64,000 nucleotides of DNA from Candidatus Equimonas faecalis (lineage in GTDB: Bacteria; Bacteroidota; Bacteroidia; Bacteroidales; Bacteroidaceae): positions 23,938-87,937 of the forward strand of contig JAGHRT010000003.1 in the NCBI GenBank assembly GCA_018066245.1, in the 5' to 3' direction. How positions within the stretch are numbered: position 1 is the stretch's first letter; the number at the start of each line of letters is the position of its first letter. The notes beneath the pieces were generated by a model that was given only the letters and a program-made list of their open reading frames with translations, was not told the DNA's origin and made no database searches. Shown in pieces: positions 25,486-34,072 of this stretch. A program made the position numbers and the translations under genes.

Positions 25486-25976
25486 TGTTTAAGAATTTTG
25501 CAGAAGGAGGTGTAGCTTGTGTCCAGACGGCTGAGTTGGTAAGGCTCAAAGCGCCGGGCGAAAGCTGCGGGAAGTTGCAGGTCGAAGTAGAGGCTGAGCA
25601 GGCTGGCCATGTCGGCGGCCATGTCGGTGCCTTCACGCTGTAGCCGCTGGCAATAGGCATAGAGGGCGGGGCGGTCGTCGGCACAGTATTTCATCAGGCC
25701 GAAGAACTCGTAGTAGGTGGCCGTGGAGGGATGGCTGAGGAGGAAGTCCACCACCTTGTTCCTGTCGATGGGCGAACCTTGGGCACAGAAGCGCCCCAGA
25801 CGGGCATCGGGCAGGATGAGCGTTCCTGCCTTGAGGAGGGCGGCTCCGCGTTTCAGCACGGAGCCAAGGTAGGCTCGGCTGTTCTGCGGCACGGCCTCCA
25901 ACAGCAACTCCCAGAACTCTTCGGCCTGAGTGCAGGCGGCTATGCGCCGCTCTATGAGGGGGTCTGCCTTGGCCAT
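25482..25976 (-). CDS. Conserved-looking hypothetical protein, helical
   Basis: 164 residues, soluble, mostly helical, no signal peptide; I do not recognise the family. Features are an N-terminal 'ERRIAACTQAEEFWELLLEAVPQNS' and a middle 'FLLSHPSTATYYEFFGLMKYC' with several aromatics. It starts 3 bp after the RlmD stop and ends overlapping the metalloprotease start by 4 bp, so it is a firm member of the RlmD-metalloprotease operon. No function can be inferred. Confidence 0.75.
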   Translation of the reverse strand: MAKADPLIERRIAACTQAEEFWELLLEAVPQNSRAYLGSVLKRGAALLKAGTLILPDARLGRFCAQGSPIDRNKVVDFLLSHPSTATYYEFFGLMKYCADDRPALYAYCQRLQREGTDMAADMASLLSLYFDLQLPAAFARRFEPYQLSRLDTSYTSFCKILKQ

Positions 25977-25979
25977 GGC

Positions 25980-27479
25980 TCAGTCTTCGCGCAGGACGAG
26001 TTGCACCACGTTCTCCACGTGATGCGTATGGGGGAACATATCCACAGGCTGCACGGCGGCCACACGGTATTTAGCATCCAGCATCTGGAGGTCGCGGGCC
26101 TGCGTGGCGGGATTGCAACTCACATAGACGATGCGCCGTGGGGCGGCATTGAGGATAACCTGCACCACGTCGGGGTGCATACCGGCACGCGGGGGGTCGG
26201 TAATGATGACGTCGGGGTGTCCGTGGCTACGGATGAAGTCGTCGGTCAGGATGTCCTTCATGTCGCCGGCATAGAAAAGGGTCTTGTCCGTAAGGCCGTT
26301 AAGCGCGGCGTTTACCTTCGCGTCCGCTATGGCTTCGGGCACATACTCTATGCCTATCACCTGACGTGCCCGGGCAGCCACGAAGTTGGCTATGGTGCCC
26401 GTACCGGTGTAGAGGTCGTAAACGATACCCTCTCCGGCGCTTTGCGCCACCTCCCCCTTCATGGGGAGGCTGCCGTCGGCCCCGTCGGAGGCCGCCGTTT
26501 CCGGGAAGGCAAACTCCCTGGCCACCTTGTAAAGCTCATACGCCTGCAAGGTGTTGGTCTGATAGAACGACTTGGGGCCCACCTTGAAGCGGAGGCCCTC
26601 CATGGTCTCTATAATGTGGTCGCGTCCGGCGTAGAGAAGGATGGGCAGGTCGCCGATGGTGTCGTTGCACTTGGTGTTGTTCACATACATCAGCGAGGTG
26701 ATTTCGGGGAACTCCCGCTTGAGGTAGTCCATCACCTGCATGGCCTGGCCTTCCTCTTCGGCAGTGCGCCAGCAGAACTGCATGACCACCATGAGTTCGC
26801 CTTCGGGAGCTTCCTCACGTGGGAGAGCCGTGCGCACCATCATGTTGCGCAGCACGCCCACCTGCTGGCGCAGGTCGAAGAAACCGATGCCGTTGTCCAA
26901 GGCATATTGCCGCACGCCGTTTCGCAGGCGGTTTTGCACGTCGCCCATGAGGAAGCAGGCGTGGATGTCGAGTATCTTGTCGAACGCGCCGGGTATGTGG
27001 AAGCCCACGCCGGGTTGCCATTCGGCCTTCTGCTGCATTTCCTCGGCGGTCATCCATCGGCGGTTGCTGAAGCCGAACTCCAGTTTGTTGCGGTAGGCTT
27101 GTGTGAGCGGGCTGCCCTTGATGGGGCGCGTCTCCGGCAGCTGCACTTTGCCTATGCGTTGCAAGTTGTCTTCCACCTGCTTTTGTTTCCAGCGGAGTTG
27201 CTCGGCATAAGGCAGGCATTGCCATTTGCAGCCGCCGCACACCCCGAAGTGGGGGCAGAAGGGCTCCACGCGCAGGGGGCTGGGCTTCACCATGCGCACC
27301 ACCTCGGCCTCCATGAAGGAATGCTTTTTGCGGCGCACCTGCAAATCGACCACATCGCCAGGCACGGCGTAGGGCACAAACACGGCCATACCGTCCACAC
27401 GCGCCAAGGCTTTGCCCTCGGCGGCCACGTCGGTTATCTCAATACCCTCAAGCAGAGGAAGATTTTTCTTTCTTGACAT
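25980..27479 (-). CDS. rlmD: 23S rRNA (uracil-5-)-methyltransferase RlmD/RumA family
   Basis: 499 residues. An N-terminal TRAM domain ('EGKALARVDGMAVFVPYAVPGDVVDLQV') is followed by the iron-sulfur cysteines CPHFGVCGGCKW around residue 75. The AdoMet site is 'VYDLYTGTGTIANFVA', the catalytic part 'ITDPPRAGMHPDVV' and the nucleophile cysteine is in YVSCNPAT. It methylates C5 of a uracil in 23S rRNA. Odd feature: about 25 extra residues (roughly 324-349, including SLPMKGEVAQSAGEG) sit just before the AdoMet motif, encoded by a palindromic mini-element. The gene lies 57 bp downstream of the DUF975 gene across a triple 22-bp repeat. Confidence 0.93.
   Translation of the reverse strand: MSRKKNLPLLEGIEITDVAAEGKALARVDGMAVFVPYAVPGDVVDLQVRRKKHSFMEAEVVRMVKPSPLRVEPFCPHFGVCGGCKWQCLPYAEQLRWKQKQVEDNLQRIGKVQLPETRPIKGSPLTQAYRNKLEFGFSNRRWMTAEEMQQKAEWQPGVGFHIPGAFDKILDIHACFLMGDVQNRLRNGVRQYALDNGIGFFDLRQQVGVLRNMMVRTALPREEAPEGELMVVMQFCWRTAEEEGQAMQVMDYLKREFPEITSLMYVNNTKCNDTIGDLPILLYAGRDHIIETMEGLRFKVGPKSFYQTNTLQAYELYKVAREFAFPETAASDGADGSLPMKGEVAQSAGEGIVYDLYTGTGTIANFVAARARQVIGIEYVPEAIADAKVNAALNGLTDKTLFYAGDMKDILTDDFIRSHGHPDVIITDPPRAGMHPDVVQVILNAAPRRIVYVSCNPATQARDLQMLDAKYRVAAVQPVDMFPHTHHVENVVQLVLRED
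26428..26510. repeat. G+C-rich palindromic mini-element inside rlmD
   Basis: The core CACCTCCCCCTTCATGGGGAGG (palindromic arms CTCCCC/GGGGAG) with flanks 'CTCTCCGGCGCTTTGCG' matches the family seen between genes at 44225-44336 and 58290-58375. In rlmD it adds an open segment in frame, immediately before the conserved AdoMet-binding motif. Confidence 0.65.
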
Positions 27480-27492
27480 GGTTTTTCCTGTC

Positions 27493-27548
27493 CTATACAG
27501 TAGTTCGTCGTAGTCTATACAGTAGTTCGTCGTAGTCTATACAGTAGT
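27493..27548. repeat. Three 22-bp tandem repeats, CTATACAGTAGT type
   Basis: CTATACAGTAGT begins at 27493, 27515 and 27537, an exact 22-bp step; the full unit is CTATACAGTAGT plus TCGTCGTAGT. The third copy carries the stop codon of the DUF975 gene (TAG, complement of 27537-27539) and the array spans the gap before rlmD. Confidence 0.95.
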
Positions 27549-28346
27549 ATCAACCTCTTCGCCTAACGGGGCGACGACCTCCTCGGCAGGTACGTCGGGC
27601 TGTGCTTCGGCAGCCCGCAGGTCCTCGTAGAAAGCTGCGGTGCTTGCGGAAATATAGGGTATGAGCCAGAGCATACCTATGCCTAAGGTGAGGAATACAG
27701 CCAATACGGCCCAACCGATAAAGCTCAGGTACAGCAGGAATAGTTTCCAGCAATGGCCCTTCATCATGCGGTTGCTCTCCTTCAGCACCTGCCAGGGGCC
27801 GAGCTGCGTATCCCATATCAGATAGAAAATCATACTGAGACGCAGGCTCACAAAGGAAGCAATCGCAATGATAATCAGCATCAAGGCCATAACCGTCCAA
27901 AAGAACGTGGAGCCGTCCCGCGAATCCAGAAGACTAATGAACGCCGCAGCAGCAAGGGGTATTGCAATCGCCGCAAGCACGACAAGGGTCTGTAGGAGAT
28001 AGGCACCCACCACGCGATTGGTGAAGCGGTAGCCCTCTATCGTCTCACCCACCGACACGGCCTCGCGGCCATATTCGCCGCGTACAAGGCGGAGAGCCAT
28101 CACCGCAAGGCGCCACTGCACGGGCAGAAGGGCGAACGTAACGAGCAACTGCCACAGATTGCTCCACAATGCCCCCTCTGAGGCAGAACTGCCATTCACA
28201 ATCGTCTGGACGTTCAGCACGGAACTGACAGGGAGCGTAAAGAGAATCGTAGCTAAAAACAGCAGGAGGTAGCACATGGCCAAAGTGGTCCAATTGCCCT
28301 CCAAGGCAAAACGCGCTTCACGGCGCAATTCGGAATTGTGTTTCAT
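27537..28346 (-). CDS. DUF975-family integral membrane protein
   Basis: 269 residues starting MKHNSELRREARFALEGNWT, the characteristic DUF975 opening. About five or six hydrophobic segments follow (for example 'LAMCYLLLFLATILFTLPV', 'AYLLQTLVVLAAIAIPLAAAAF', 'VMALMLIIIAIASFVSL'). 'SNRMMKGHCWKLFLLYLSFIGW' is also a family landmark. The C-terminal tail is acidic and cytoplasmic. The function of the family is unknown. It has its own promoter (TAACTTTG, complement of 28390-28397). Its stop codon lies within the third 22-bp repeat. Confidence 0.85.
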   Translation of the reverse strand: MKHNSELRREARFALEGNWTTLAMCYLLLFLATILFTLPVSSVLNVQTIVNGSSASEGALWSNLWQLLVTFALLPVQWRLAVMALRLVRGEYGREAVSVGETIEGYRFTNRVVGAYLLQTLVVLAAIAIPLAAAAFISLLDSRDGSTFFWTVMALMLIIIAIASFVSLRLSMIFYLIWDTQLGPWQVLKESNRMMKGHCWKLFLLYLSFIGWAVLAVFLTLGIGMLWLIPYISASTAAFYEDLRAAEAQPDVPAEEVVAPLGEEVDTTV

Positions 28347-28389
28347 ATTTTAAGTGTTGTGTGGGTAATTTTCCAACAGTTTACGGCTG

Positions 28390-28397
28390 CAAAGTTA
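28390..28397 (-). promoter_or_regulatory. Promoter -7 box of the DUF975 gene
   Basis: The complement reads TAACTTTG followed by CAGC, 43 bp upstream of the ATG at 28346. The stretch 28400-28680 between the divergent promoters shows no gene. Confidence 0.7.
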
Positions 28398-28684
28398 CAA
28401 AATTCCGCCGACATACGCCGTCTCCGTCGCCTGTTTTTTGCAACTGTCCTATACGACAATGCACGTCGGCCACCCCTCAAACCGTCAGGTCGGCCATCAC
28501 GGAACCACTCACAAAGAGCAACTTAGACGCAAGGCTTCGTCCGCCAAGGCCAGACAGCCAACCCATACACGCCAGCGGCAGAAAAACGCCAACAAATCAC
28601 CCTTTTCCACCCGCCTTTCAAAATGAAAAGGGCAAAAACAAGCATTTTTATCCGTCCTTTCGTTGCTATTTCCTAAATAAGTCG

Positions 28685-28692
28685 TATCTTTG
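28685..28692 (+). promoter_or_regulatory. Promoter -7 box of the 355-residue secreted protein gene
   Basis: TATCTTTG followed by CC, 34 bp before the ATG at 28727, a textbook Bacteroidota box. Confidence 0.8.
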
Positions 28693-28726
28693 CCAGCGGA
28701 AACCTAATAACCAAAATATCTGAAAC

Positions 28727-29794
28727 ATGAAGAAAATCACTTTATTCTTTGCCGCGCTGGCTCTGTCTGCGGCGGCAAACGCACAAATCACGGCCGACGG
28801 CATTCTGGGCATGTGCCCCACCCTCCCTGCCGACTTTGAGATGATTGACAAGGCTGATGTCTTCCTTGAATTTGAAGGACATTGCAAGGAAGCCAGCGAG
28901 AAGGCCAACGAACTGGTGGGCAAGACCTACCAAAACACGTACCACCTCACCGACGCCCAAAAAGCGCAGATAGAGCAGGGCAAGAAGATGGCCGAGAAAA
29001 TGCAGGGCATGACGCAGGAACAGCAGATGGCATACGCCATGCAGATGGCCAAGCAACGCACCGGCGGTATCGACGTGGCAGCCCTGGCCAAGATGTCGCC
29101 CGCACAGCGCGAAGCCGCAGCCGCCAAGCTGGGGAAGCAAATGATGGCTAATGCCCGCGTCAATGGTATGTCCATCGACGACATGCAAGCCCTGGCCAGT
29201 GTGAAGGATCCCAAGCAGCGTGCCAACATGGCCAAGCAAATGGGCCTCACCTACACGCCTGAGGAAGTCGCAGAGATGCAGCAGAAAGTGCGCAGCTCCG
29301 ACCGCCAGCTCAAGAAGGTGGAAGCCCTCATTGACTCCAACAGCGATGTTAATAAAGACCTGCAGCACATCATGGAACTCGACCTCGCACGCGATAAAGT
29401 TATCGAAGAGGGCGTAGCGCTCTGGAAAAAGGAGTTCAATAACCGCTACGAACAACTCGTAAAAGCCCGCGAAGAGAACGGTTGGGACGACACGGGCAAC
29501 GACCAGGGCGTCAACGAACGCTATATGGCTCTGACCGCACAGATAGAGAACCTCGTAAAGGACTTCTACACCCGCTACGTGCCCCTCTATCGCGCCAACG
29601 TGATGGAGCAGTTGGATTATATCCGCACCACCGCCATCCCCCACGCCATCAGCTACACCAACTCCCTGAAGGATGCGGGCCATGGCTCGGTTGGCGTGCC
29701 CGCCGAACTGGAGATGGGCCTCTTCTATCTCGACCGTGCCCGCCAGCTGGCCTACTATGAGGACGTGATGGAGAAAATCTTTGAGGACAAATAA
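28727..29794 (+). CDS. Secreted helical protein of unknown function
   Basis: 355 residues with a signal peptide (MKKITLFFAALALSAAANAQ). The mature protein is helical and rich in Q, K, A and M. 'KMAEKMQGMTQEQQMAYAMQ' and 'KMSPAQREAAAAKLGKQMMA' suggest amphipathic helices, and the region 95-260 may be coiled coil. The C-terminal part 'FYTRYVPLYRANVMEQLDYIRTTAIPHAISYTNSL' is less regular. No family recognised. It has its own promoter 34 bp upstream and stands alone. The antisense strand is also open for 356 codons, but that frame lacks a promoter or start signal. Confidence 0.85.
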   Translation: MKKITLFFAALALSAAANAQITADGILGMCPTLPADFEMIDKADVFLEFEGHCKEASEKANELVGKTYQNTYHLTDAQKAQIEQGKKMAEKMQGMTQEQQMAYAMQMAKQRTGGIDVAALAKMSPAQREAAAAKLGKQMMANARVNGMSIDDMQALASVKDPKQRANMAKQMGLTYTPEEVAEMQQKVRSSDRQLKKVEALIDSNSDVNKDLQHIMELDLARDKVIEEGVALWKKEFNNRYEQLVKAREENGWDDTGNDQGVNERYMALTAQIENLVKDFYTRYVPLYRANVMEQLDYIRTTAIPHAISYTNSLKDAGHGSVGVPAELEMGLFYLDRARQLAYYEDVMEKIFEDK

Positions 29795-29812
29795 AATAAT
29801 GCTTTTAGGCAC

Positions 29813-29952
29813 AAAACTGAATTTGTGGTTAAATTTACGGATAATTTACGGGCATTTACGTTAAAATAAAATAATTGCCTGCGGCGCTACGCAAATTACC
29901 ATGAATTTATCGTGAATTTTATCGTAAATTATTCCTGTGCCAATTTGTATGT
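29813..29952. repeat. A+T-rich long imperfect hairpin
   Basis: GGCACA near 29818 and TGTGCC near 29937 bound a segment whose arms also pair through AATTTACG-type blocks (ATAATTTACG against CGTAAATTATT). It fills the gap between the secreted protein and lipoprotein genes. It may be a terminator or a small non-autonomous element. Confidence 0.45.
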
Positions 29953-30006
29953 TGTTTCCTAAAATAAACCGCACACTTATTGTTTAACTCTTAATATCAA
30001 AAAAAA

Positions 30007-30435
30007 ATGAAACTGACAAAATTCTTTGCTCTGCTGTTCGCTTTTTCAGCAATGACCTTCACTTTCACCGCCTGTGGTGACGACGAAGAAGACATCAACA
30101 ATTACGAAGAGGAAATTGAAGACTCCAGAACCAGAGTTTCCTTCACCAAAGACACTCCCACTGAACTGGAACTCACCATTTCCAGACCTGGGGTTTACAA
30201 TGAGATTTACAACGCTAAGTTTGACGGCAATGGTATTGTAACGAAGGTAACACTCTCTTTAGTCTATGCCAAAGAGGATATTGCCAAGAGAGCCTATGAA
30301 AATCTTAAAGAGGCGGATTCCACTGTCACGCTCAATGGAAAGACCGTCACCTCCGATATCACAGAAGCCTATTACGGTTACACCCGTGATGAAGTGCGCA
30401 AGATGTTTAATACTCTAAAGGACATGGTTTACTAA
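30007..30435 (+). CDS. Small lipoprotein
   Basis: 142 residues. MKLTKFFALLFAFSAMTFTF is followed by the lipobox TAC, so the mature protein begins at cysteine 22 with GDDEEDINNYEEE. Acidic residues right after the cysteine are the known surface-export signal of Bacteroidota lipoproteins, so it may sit on the outside of the cell. The rest (about 100 residues) contains strands and 'YAKEDIAKRAYENLKEAD'. No family recognised. A terminator hairpin follows at 30475-30502. Confidence 0.85.
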   Translation: MKLTKFFALLFAFSAMTFTFTACGDDEEDINNYEEEIEDSRTRVSFTKDTPTELELTISRPGVYNEIYNAKFDGNGIVTKVTLSLVYAKEDIAKRAYENLKEADSTVTLNGKTVTSDITEAYYGYTRDEVRKMFNTLKDMVY

Positions 30436-30474
30436 TCACGAATAGAAAGGATTCATCCTTCGTCTAAGAGAGAG

Positions 30475-30502
30475 GGCTGCCAGTGATAACTCGCTGACAG
30501 CC
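30475..30502 (+). terminator. Terminator after the lipoprotein gene
   Basis: GGCTGCCAG (30475-30483) pairs with CTGACAGCC (30494-30502) with one mismatch and is followed by TTTTCTGTTTTT. Confidence 0.8.
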
Positions 30503-30516
30503 TTTTCTGTTTTTAT

Positions 30517-30598
30517 AGCGCCAAAGGTGCGACAGATTGGAGGATAGGGCGCTCTATTTACTTATGTTTGCCTCTTTATGGGAGCGCTGTAAGTGCGA
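30517..30598. repeat. Interspersed repeats, types A and B
   Basis: Type A, 30517-30553, starts AGCGCC and contains GGTGCGACAGATTGGAGGAT. Other copies are at 38348-38382 (inverted) and 43143-43178. Type B, 30580-30598, is GGGAGCGCTGTAAGTGCGA and recurs at 38253-38271 and, inverted, at 38299-38317. Both types are intergenic only. Confidence 0.85.
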
Positions 30599-30615
30599 TG
30601 TAATTCAAGGCAAAC

Positions 30616-31716
30616 TTATTCCGCCATTAAGTCGGCCATCACGCCATCGCTGATAAAAAGAGCCGCGGGCGTGAGACGCAGGACATCATCCGTCAGCGAC
30701 AAGCGGCCGGCGGCGACGTGGGGGGCGGCCATGCGCAGGAGATAATCGCGGCGGTCGGCAGGCACTTCTGCCAGCCGAAGCCCTCTGGTCGTGCGCAGAC
30801 GTGTAAACACAATTTCATCGTAAAGTTCATCGTCGCCGAGTACCTCAAGTTGGTGCGGCACATCGTCCGCCGCAGCGATGTAGGCTTTGAGGTCGGGAAG
30901 ATTGGCTCGCCGTGTGCGCTGTCCATCGTAGCCGTGCGCACCAGGCCCCAAACCCAGGTAGGACGTGCCGTCCCAATAGGAAGAATTGTGCCGCGAAGCG
31001 TAGCCGTTCAAGGCAAAATTGCTGATTTCGTAATGCTCAAAGTGAGCTTCTTTAAGTCTTTTACGCAGAAGATTATACATCTCCAGCATTTCCCTTTCGC
31101 CTGTCTCACGGAAAGTCCCCTGTCGGAGGCGGCTGTGGAGCAACGTGCCAGGCTCTACACTGAGGGCGTAACTGGAAACGTGCGCCACGGGCAGGTTCAA
31201 AGCTTCGTCAATACTGCGGGCGAAGCTCTCCAGCGTTTGCCCCGGCAAGCCGTACATCAGGTCAATGCTCAGATTGCTAAAGCCCTCTCCATGGAGAAGG
31301 CCGACGGCACGGCAAGCCTCTTCGGCCGTATGGCGGCGGCCCACAGTCAGAAGTTCCTCATCCACAAACGACTGCACGCCCATGCTCACGCGATTGACGC
31401 CTGCCTCGGCAAGTCCCTCCGCCAGTTCGGCCGTTACGTCGTCAGGATTGACCTCCACCGTAATTTCGGCATCGGCAGCCACGGCGAAATGCGCCCTGAC
31501 GGCCGACAGGATGCGTTGCAGGCGATTCACGCCCAACTGCGAGGGCGTGCCACCTCCCAGATAGACGGTAGCGACGGCTTGCCGCTGACGGCCAGCCATT
31601 TCACGGCACAAGGCCTCCACATAGCCATCCTTCAACTCCTCGGAAGTGGTGCTGTAGAAACTGCAATAGGCACAGCGCGTCTTGCAGAAGGGCACATGAA
31701 TGTAAACTCCAGCCAT
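30616..31716 (-). CDS. hemW: HemW-like radical SAM protein
   Basis: 366 residues from the ATG at 31716 (MAGVYIHVPFCKTRCAYCSF). The in-frame ATG at 31737 adds seven residues without a family match. The radical-SAM cysteines are C-x3-C-x2-C at about 11/15/18, followed by 'YLGGGTPSQL' for AdoMet binding and 'NPDDVTAELAEGLAEAGVNRVSMGVQSFVDEEL', both hallmarks of HemW/HemN-like proteins. HemW handles heme transfer and is not the coproporphyrinogen oxidase itself, though older annotations call it that. The cysteine spacing, with F directly after the third cysteine plus one, fits HemW. Confidence 0.92.
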   Translation of the reverse strand: MAGVYIHVPFCKTRCAYCSFYSTTSEELKDGYVEALCREMAGRQRQAVATVYLGGGTPSQLGVNRLQRILSAVRAHFAVAADAEITVEVNPDDVTAELAEGLAEAGVNRVSMGVQSFVDEELLTVGRRHTAEEACRAVGLLHGEGFSNLSIDLMYGLPGQTLESFARSIDEALNLPVAHVSSYALSVEPGTLLHSRLRQGTFRETGEREMLEMYNLLRKRLKEAHFEHYEISNFALNGYASRHNSSYWDGTSYLGLGPGAHGYDGQRTRRANLPDLKAYIAAADDVPHQLEVLGDDELYDEIVFTRLRTTRGLRLAEVPADRRDYLLRMAAPHVAAGRLSLTDDVLRLTPAALFISDGVMADLMAE

Positions 31717-31850
31717 ACAATAAGCTACCACATACAAAAAAGTTAAGGATTAAAAGAAGGGAGTTTCTGAAATAAGCCTCAATACAGGCCAGACCTCCCT
31801 CGCTTTTAACTCTTAACTTCTTTAAGGCGTAAGTGTTGTGTGACGGACAG

Positions 31851-32054
31851 TTACTTCAAGGTAACCGTGATGTCCTTTTCTTCTTCGGTGGTGAAAACTT
31901 TGTCCTCACGCATCAGCCAGCCAAGGCCGAGGTAGAGTTCCTTCTCATTCTTCAGCTTTGCAGCCTTCTTGAGTTCCTTCCCGGTGAGGGTGCCGTTCTC
32001 GTTCAGGGCGCCCCAGATTGCGCCGGCAATTTCGCCAGCCTTCGTTGTCATCAT
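31851..32054 (-). CDS. Small winged-helix protein
   Basis: 67 residues, MMTTKAGEIAGAIWGALNEN. The order helix, helix, 'GTLTGKELKKAAKLKNEKELYLGLGWLMREDKV', then a two-strand wing with 'ITVTLK' is the Bacteroidota winged helix-turn-helix family often seen as a stand-alone short protein. Its targets are unknown. It has its own promoter (TACTTTTG, complement of 32102-32109). The 113-bp gap to HemW contains no clear gene. Confidence 0.85.
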   Translation of the reverse strand: MMTTKAGEIAGAIWGALNENGTLTGKELKKAAKLKNEKELYLGLGWLMREDKVFTTEEEKDITVTLK

Positions 32055-32101
32055 AATGGTTGTTTTTTTAAGTTGGTGTGGTTATGCTTTGTTTTCGAGT
32101 G

Positions 32102-32109
32102 CAAAAGTA
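32102..32109 (-). promoter_or_regulatory. Promoter -7 box of the winged-helix gene
   Basis: The complement reads TACTTTTG followed by CAC, 47 bp before the ATG at 32054. Confidence 0.7.
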
Positions 32110-32215
32110 CGACTTCCTATGGATTTTTTTGTGTTTTTCTTTCAAAATTCGCACTTTACGCGGAAGCGTGCAGGCTTTTTGTCAAGACAATGTGGCAAGA
32201 TTACAGATAAATTCG

Positions 32216-32223
32216 TATCTTTG
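32216..32223 (+). promoter_or_regulatory. Promoter -7 box of nadC
   Basis: TATCTTTG followed by CAGC, 69 bp before the ATG at 32293. Confidence 0.8.
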
Positions 32224-32292
32224 CAGCGTGAAAGGCCGGCAAGGCTCCCACCTTCCGCCCTGTCCAACCCCTAAAAAATCTCAAACACAACC

Positions 32293-33150
32293 ATGTACAC
32301 CGTAAGCGAACTTAACGACCGTTTGATTGACCTGGCCTTCTCCGAAGACATAGGCGACGGCGACCACACCACCCTCTGCAGCATCCCCGCCGACGCAATG
32401 GGAGCGCAAAAACTTTTGGTAAAACAACCCGGCATATTGGCCGGCGTGCGCATAGCCCGCGAAGTGTTCCACCGCTTCGACCCCGAACTCACCATCGAGC
32501 AGTTCCTCAACGACGGCGACGCCATCCAACCCGGCGACATCGTGATGATTGTCCGCGGTCGCGTGCGCTCTCTCCTCCAGACGGAGCGCCTCATGCTCAA
32601 CATCGTGCAGCGCATGAGCGGCATCGCCACAATGACGCACAAGTATCAGCAGGCCCTCATCGACGCCGGCACGAAGACCCGCGTGCTCGACACCCGCAAG
32701 ACCACGCCCGGTATGCGCATGTTGGAAAAAGAGGCCGTGAAAATCGGCGGCGGCACGAACCACCGCATAGGTCTCTTCGATATGATTCTGCTCAAGGACA
32801 ACCACGTCGATTTCTGCGGCGGCATCCACAACGCCATCACCCGCGCCAAGGAATACTGCAAGGCCAACGGCAAGGACCTCAAGATTGAGATTGAGGTGCG
32901 CAACTTCCAGGAACTGGAGGAGGCCCTCGCCGAGCACCCCGATCGCATCATGTTCGACAATTTCACGCCCGAAGACACTGCCCGAGCCGTCCAGATGGTG
33001 AACGGCCAGTGCGAGACGGAGAGCAGCGGCGGCATCACCTTCGACACCATGATTCCCTACGCCCGTGCCGGCGTCGATTTCATCTCCTTCGGCGCCCTCA
33101 CCCACAGCGTCAAGGGCCTCGACCTGAGCTTCAAGGCCGTGAATGAGTAA
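32293..33150 (+). CDS. nadC: Nicotinate-nucleotide diphosphorylase (carboxylating)
   Basis: 285 residues, normal length. It converts quinolinate and PRPP to nicotinate mononucleotide in de novo NAD synthesis. Family landmarks include 'FSEDIGDGDHTT' near the start, 'LMLNIVQRMSGIAT' in the middle, 'RVLDTRKTTPGMRMLEKEAVKIGGGTNHRIGL' with the substrate-binding R, K and H, 'ILLKDNHV' and 'IMFDNFTPE'. It has its own promoter at 32216. No other NAD gene is adjacent. It is followed by a hairpin element at 33157. Confidence 0.97.
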   Translation: MYTVSELNDRLIDLAFSEDIGDGDHTTLCSIPADAMGAQKLLVKQPGILAGVRIAREVFHRFDPELTIEQFLNDGDAIQPGDIVMIVRGRVRSLLQTERLMLNIVQRMSGIATMTHKYQQALIDAGTKTRVLDTRKTTPGMRMLEKEAVKIGGGTNHRIGLFDMILLKDNHVDFCGGIHNAITRAKEYCKANGKDLKIEIEVRNFQELEEALAEHPDRIMFDNFTPEDTARAVQMVNGQCETESSGGITFDTMIPYARAGVDFISFGALTHSVKGLDLSFKAVNE

Positions 33151-33156
33151 AATAAA

Positions 33157-33287
33157 CTTTTGAGGAATGGGGCTATCGCCCCCATGCCTATGTGCAGAAA
33201 ACGGCCTTGCAAACCTCCTACGGCGGCTTGCAGTTCCGCTTTCAGCATATAGGCAACGCTCCTTCGGAGCATCATATTCCTCAAAAG
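33157..33287. repeat. 131-bp element with 12-bp terminal inverted repeats
   Basis: CTTTTGAGGAAT (33157-33168) and ATTCCTCAAAAG (33276-33287) are perfect inverted ends. Inside, a second pair of arms (TGCCTATGTGCAGAAA against TTTCAGCATATAGGCA) and the small hairpin GGGGCTATCGCCCC nest within it, so the whole forms a long imperfect hairpin. It lies between nadC and the GxxExxY gene and carries no gene. Confidence 0.8.
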
Positions 33288-33337
33288 AAACAAAGGCTTC
33301 GCAAACAAAGCCCTACGGGAAATCAGTCATTGTTCCC

Positions 33338-33787
33338 ATGATACTAAAACAGAAAGAAAACCTTCCGACAGAGACAAAGCAAGCCCTCAAAGACTATGTG
33401 TACGATATTGTAGGGTGCCTCATGGACGTGACCCGCGAATTGCCGTGTGCTCTGCCGGAATACATCTATCAAGAAGCACTGGCTAAAGTTCTGGCAGAAC
33501 GCGGCATCAGCTTTCACAAGGAGTACCGCCACCACCCCGTCTTCCATGGAGTGCAGTTGGAGGCCTTCCTCAAGATGGATATAATGATAGAGCGTGAGAG
33601 AGGCAACATCATCATAGAATGTAAAGCCATTGACAAGATTTCAGCCCACGAGCGCCAACAACTCTTCTCCTACATGATTGCCACAGGCTTCCCCATCGGT
33701 ATTCTCGTCAACTTCGCCAACTACCCTCACCCCTACATTGAACGCTACTATTTCGACAAAAGCGACATGACCCTCACCGCCTTCTAA
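33338..33787 (+). CDS. GxxExxY-family protein
   Basis: 149 residues from the ATG at 33338 (MILKQKENLPTETKQALKDY). An upstream ATG at 33167 would put the hairpin element into the protein, so it is unlikely. Family features: 'VYDIVGCLMDVTRELPCALPEYIYQEALAKVLAERGISFHKE', with the E-x2-Y pair of the name but A instead of G at the first position, then 'LKMDIMIERERGNIIIECKAI', a D...ExK-like set that places it near the PD-(D/E)xK nuclease fold. The role of this widespread family is unknown. Confidence 0.85.
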   Translation: MILKQKENLPTETKQALKDYVYDIVGCLMDVTRELPCALPEYIYQEALAKVLAERGISFHKEYRHHPVFHGVQLEAFLKMDIMIERERGNIIIECKAIDKISAHERQQLFSYMIATGFPIGILVNFANYPHPYIERYYFDKSDMTLTAF

Positions 33788-34072
33788 CATAAACCCAAGA
33801 GAAAGGACATATAAGAACGCACCTCCACACAAATTTCCACCTCAAGGGCTCACACGTTCTCATTATTTCCCGCAGGGCTTTATTTGCTCGAAGAGCCTTT
33901 ATTTCTTTGCCGAAGTTCCCGAGTGCCGTAAGGCACGGCCCTGTATCTGGGCAGAGGCAGCGGGAACGCCGAGAGCAGCGAGGCGCTCACGAAAGACGCG
34001 GCACAGAATACAGGACAGAGGCTCGCAGAGCCGGAACTGCTGCAAAGATTTATTTTCTAACAATAAAATAAT
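33788..34072. other. Non-coding leader region with dispersed repeat
   Basis: Holds a repeat whose left part, ATTTCCCGCAGGGCTTTATTTG near 33863, recurs near 38537, and whose right part, CAAAG-TTTATTTTCT, recurs near 38691. No gene and no clear -7 box for the C69 gene were found. Confidence 0.5.

Noticed and set aside
33167..33337. N-terminal extension of the GxxExxY protein
   Set aside because: It is read through the hairpin element 33157-33287 and does not fit the family start.
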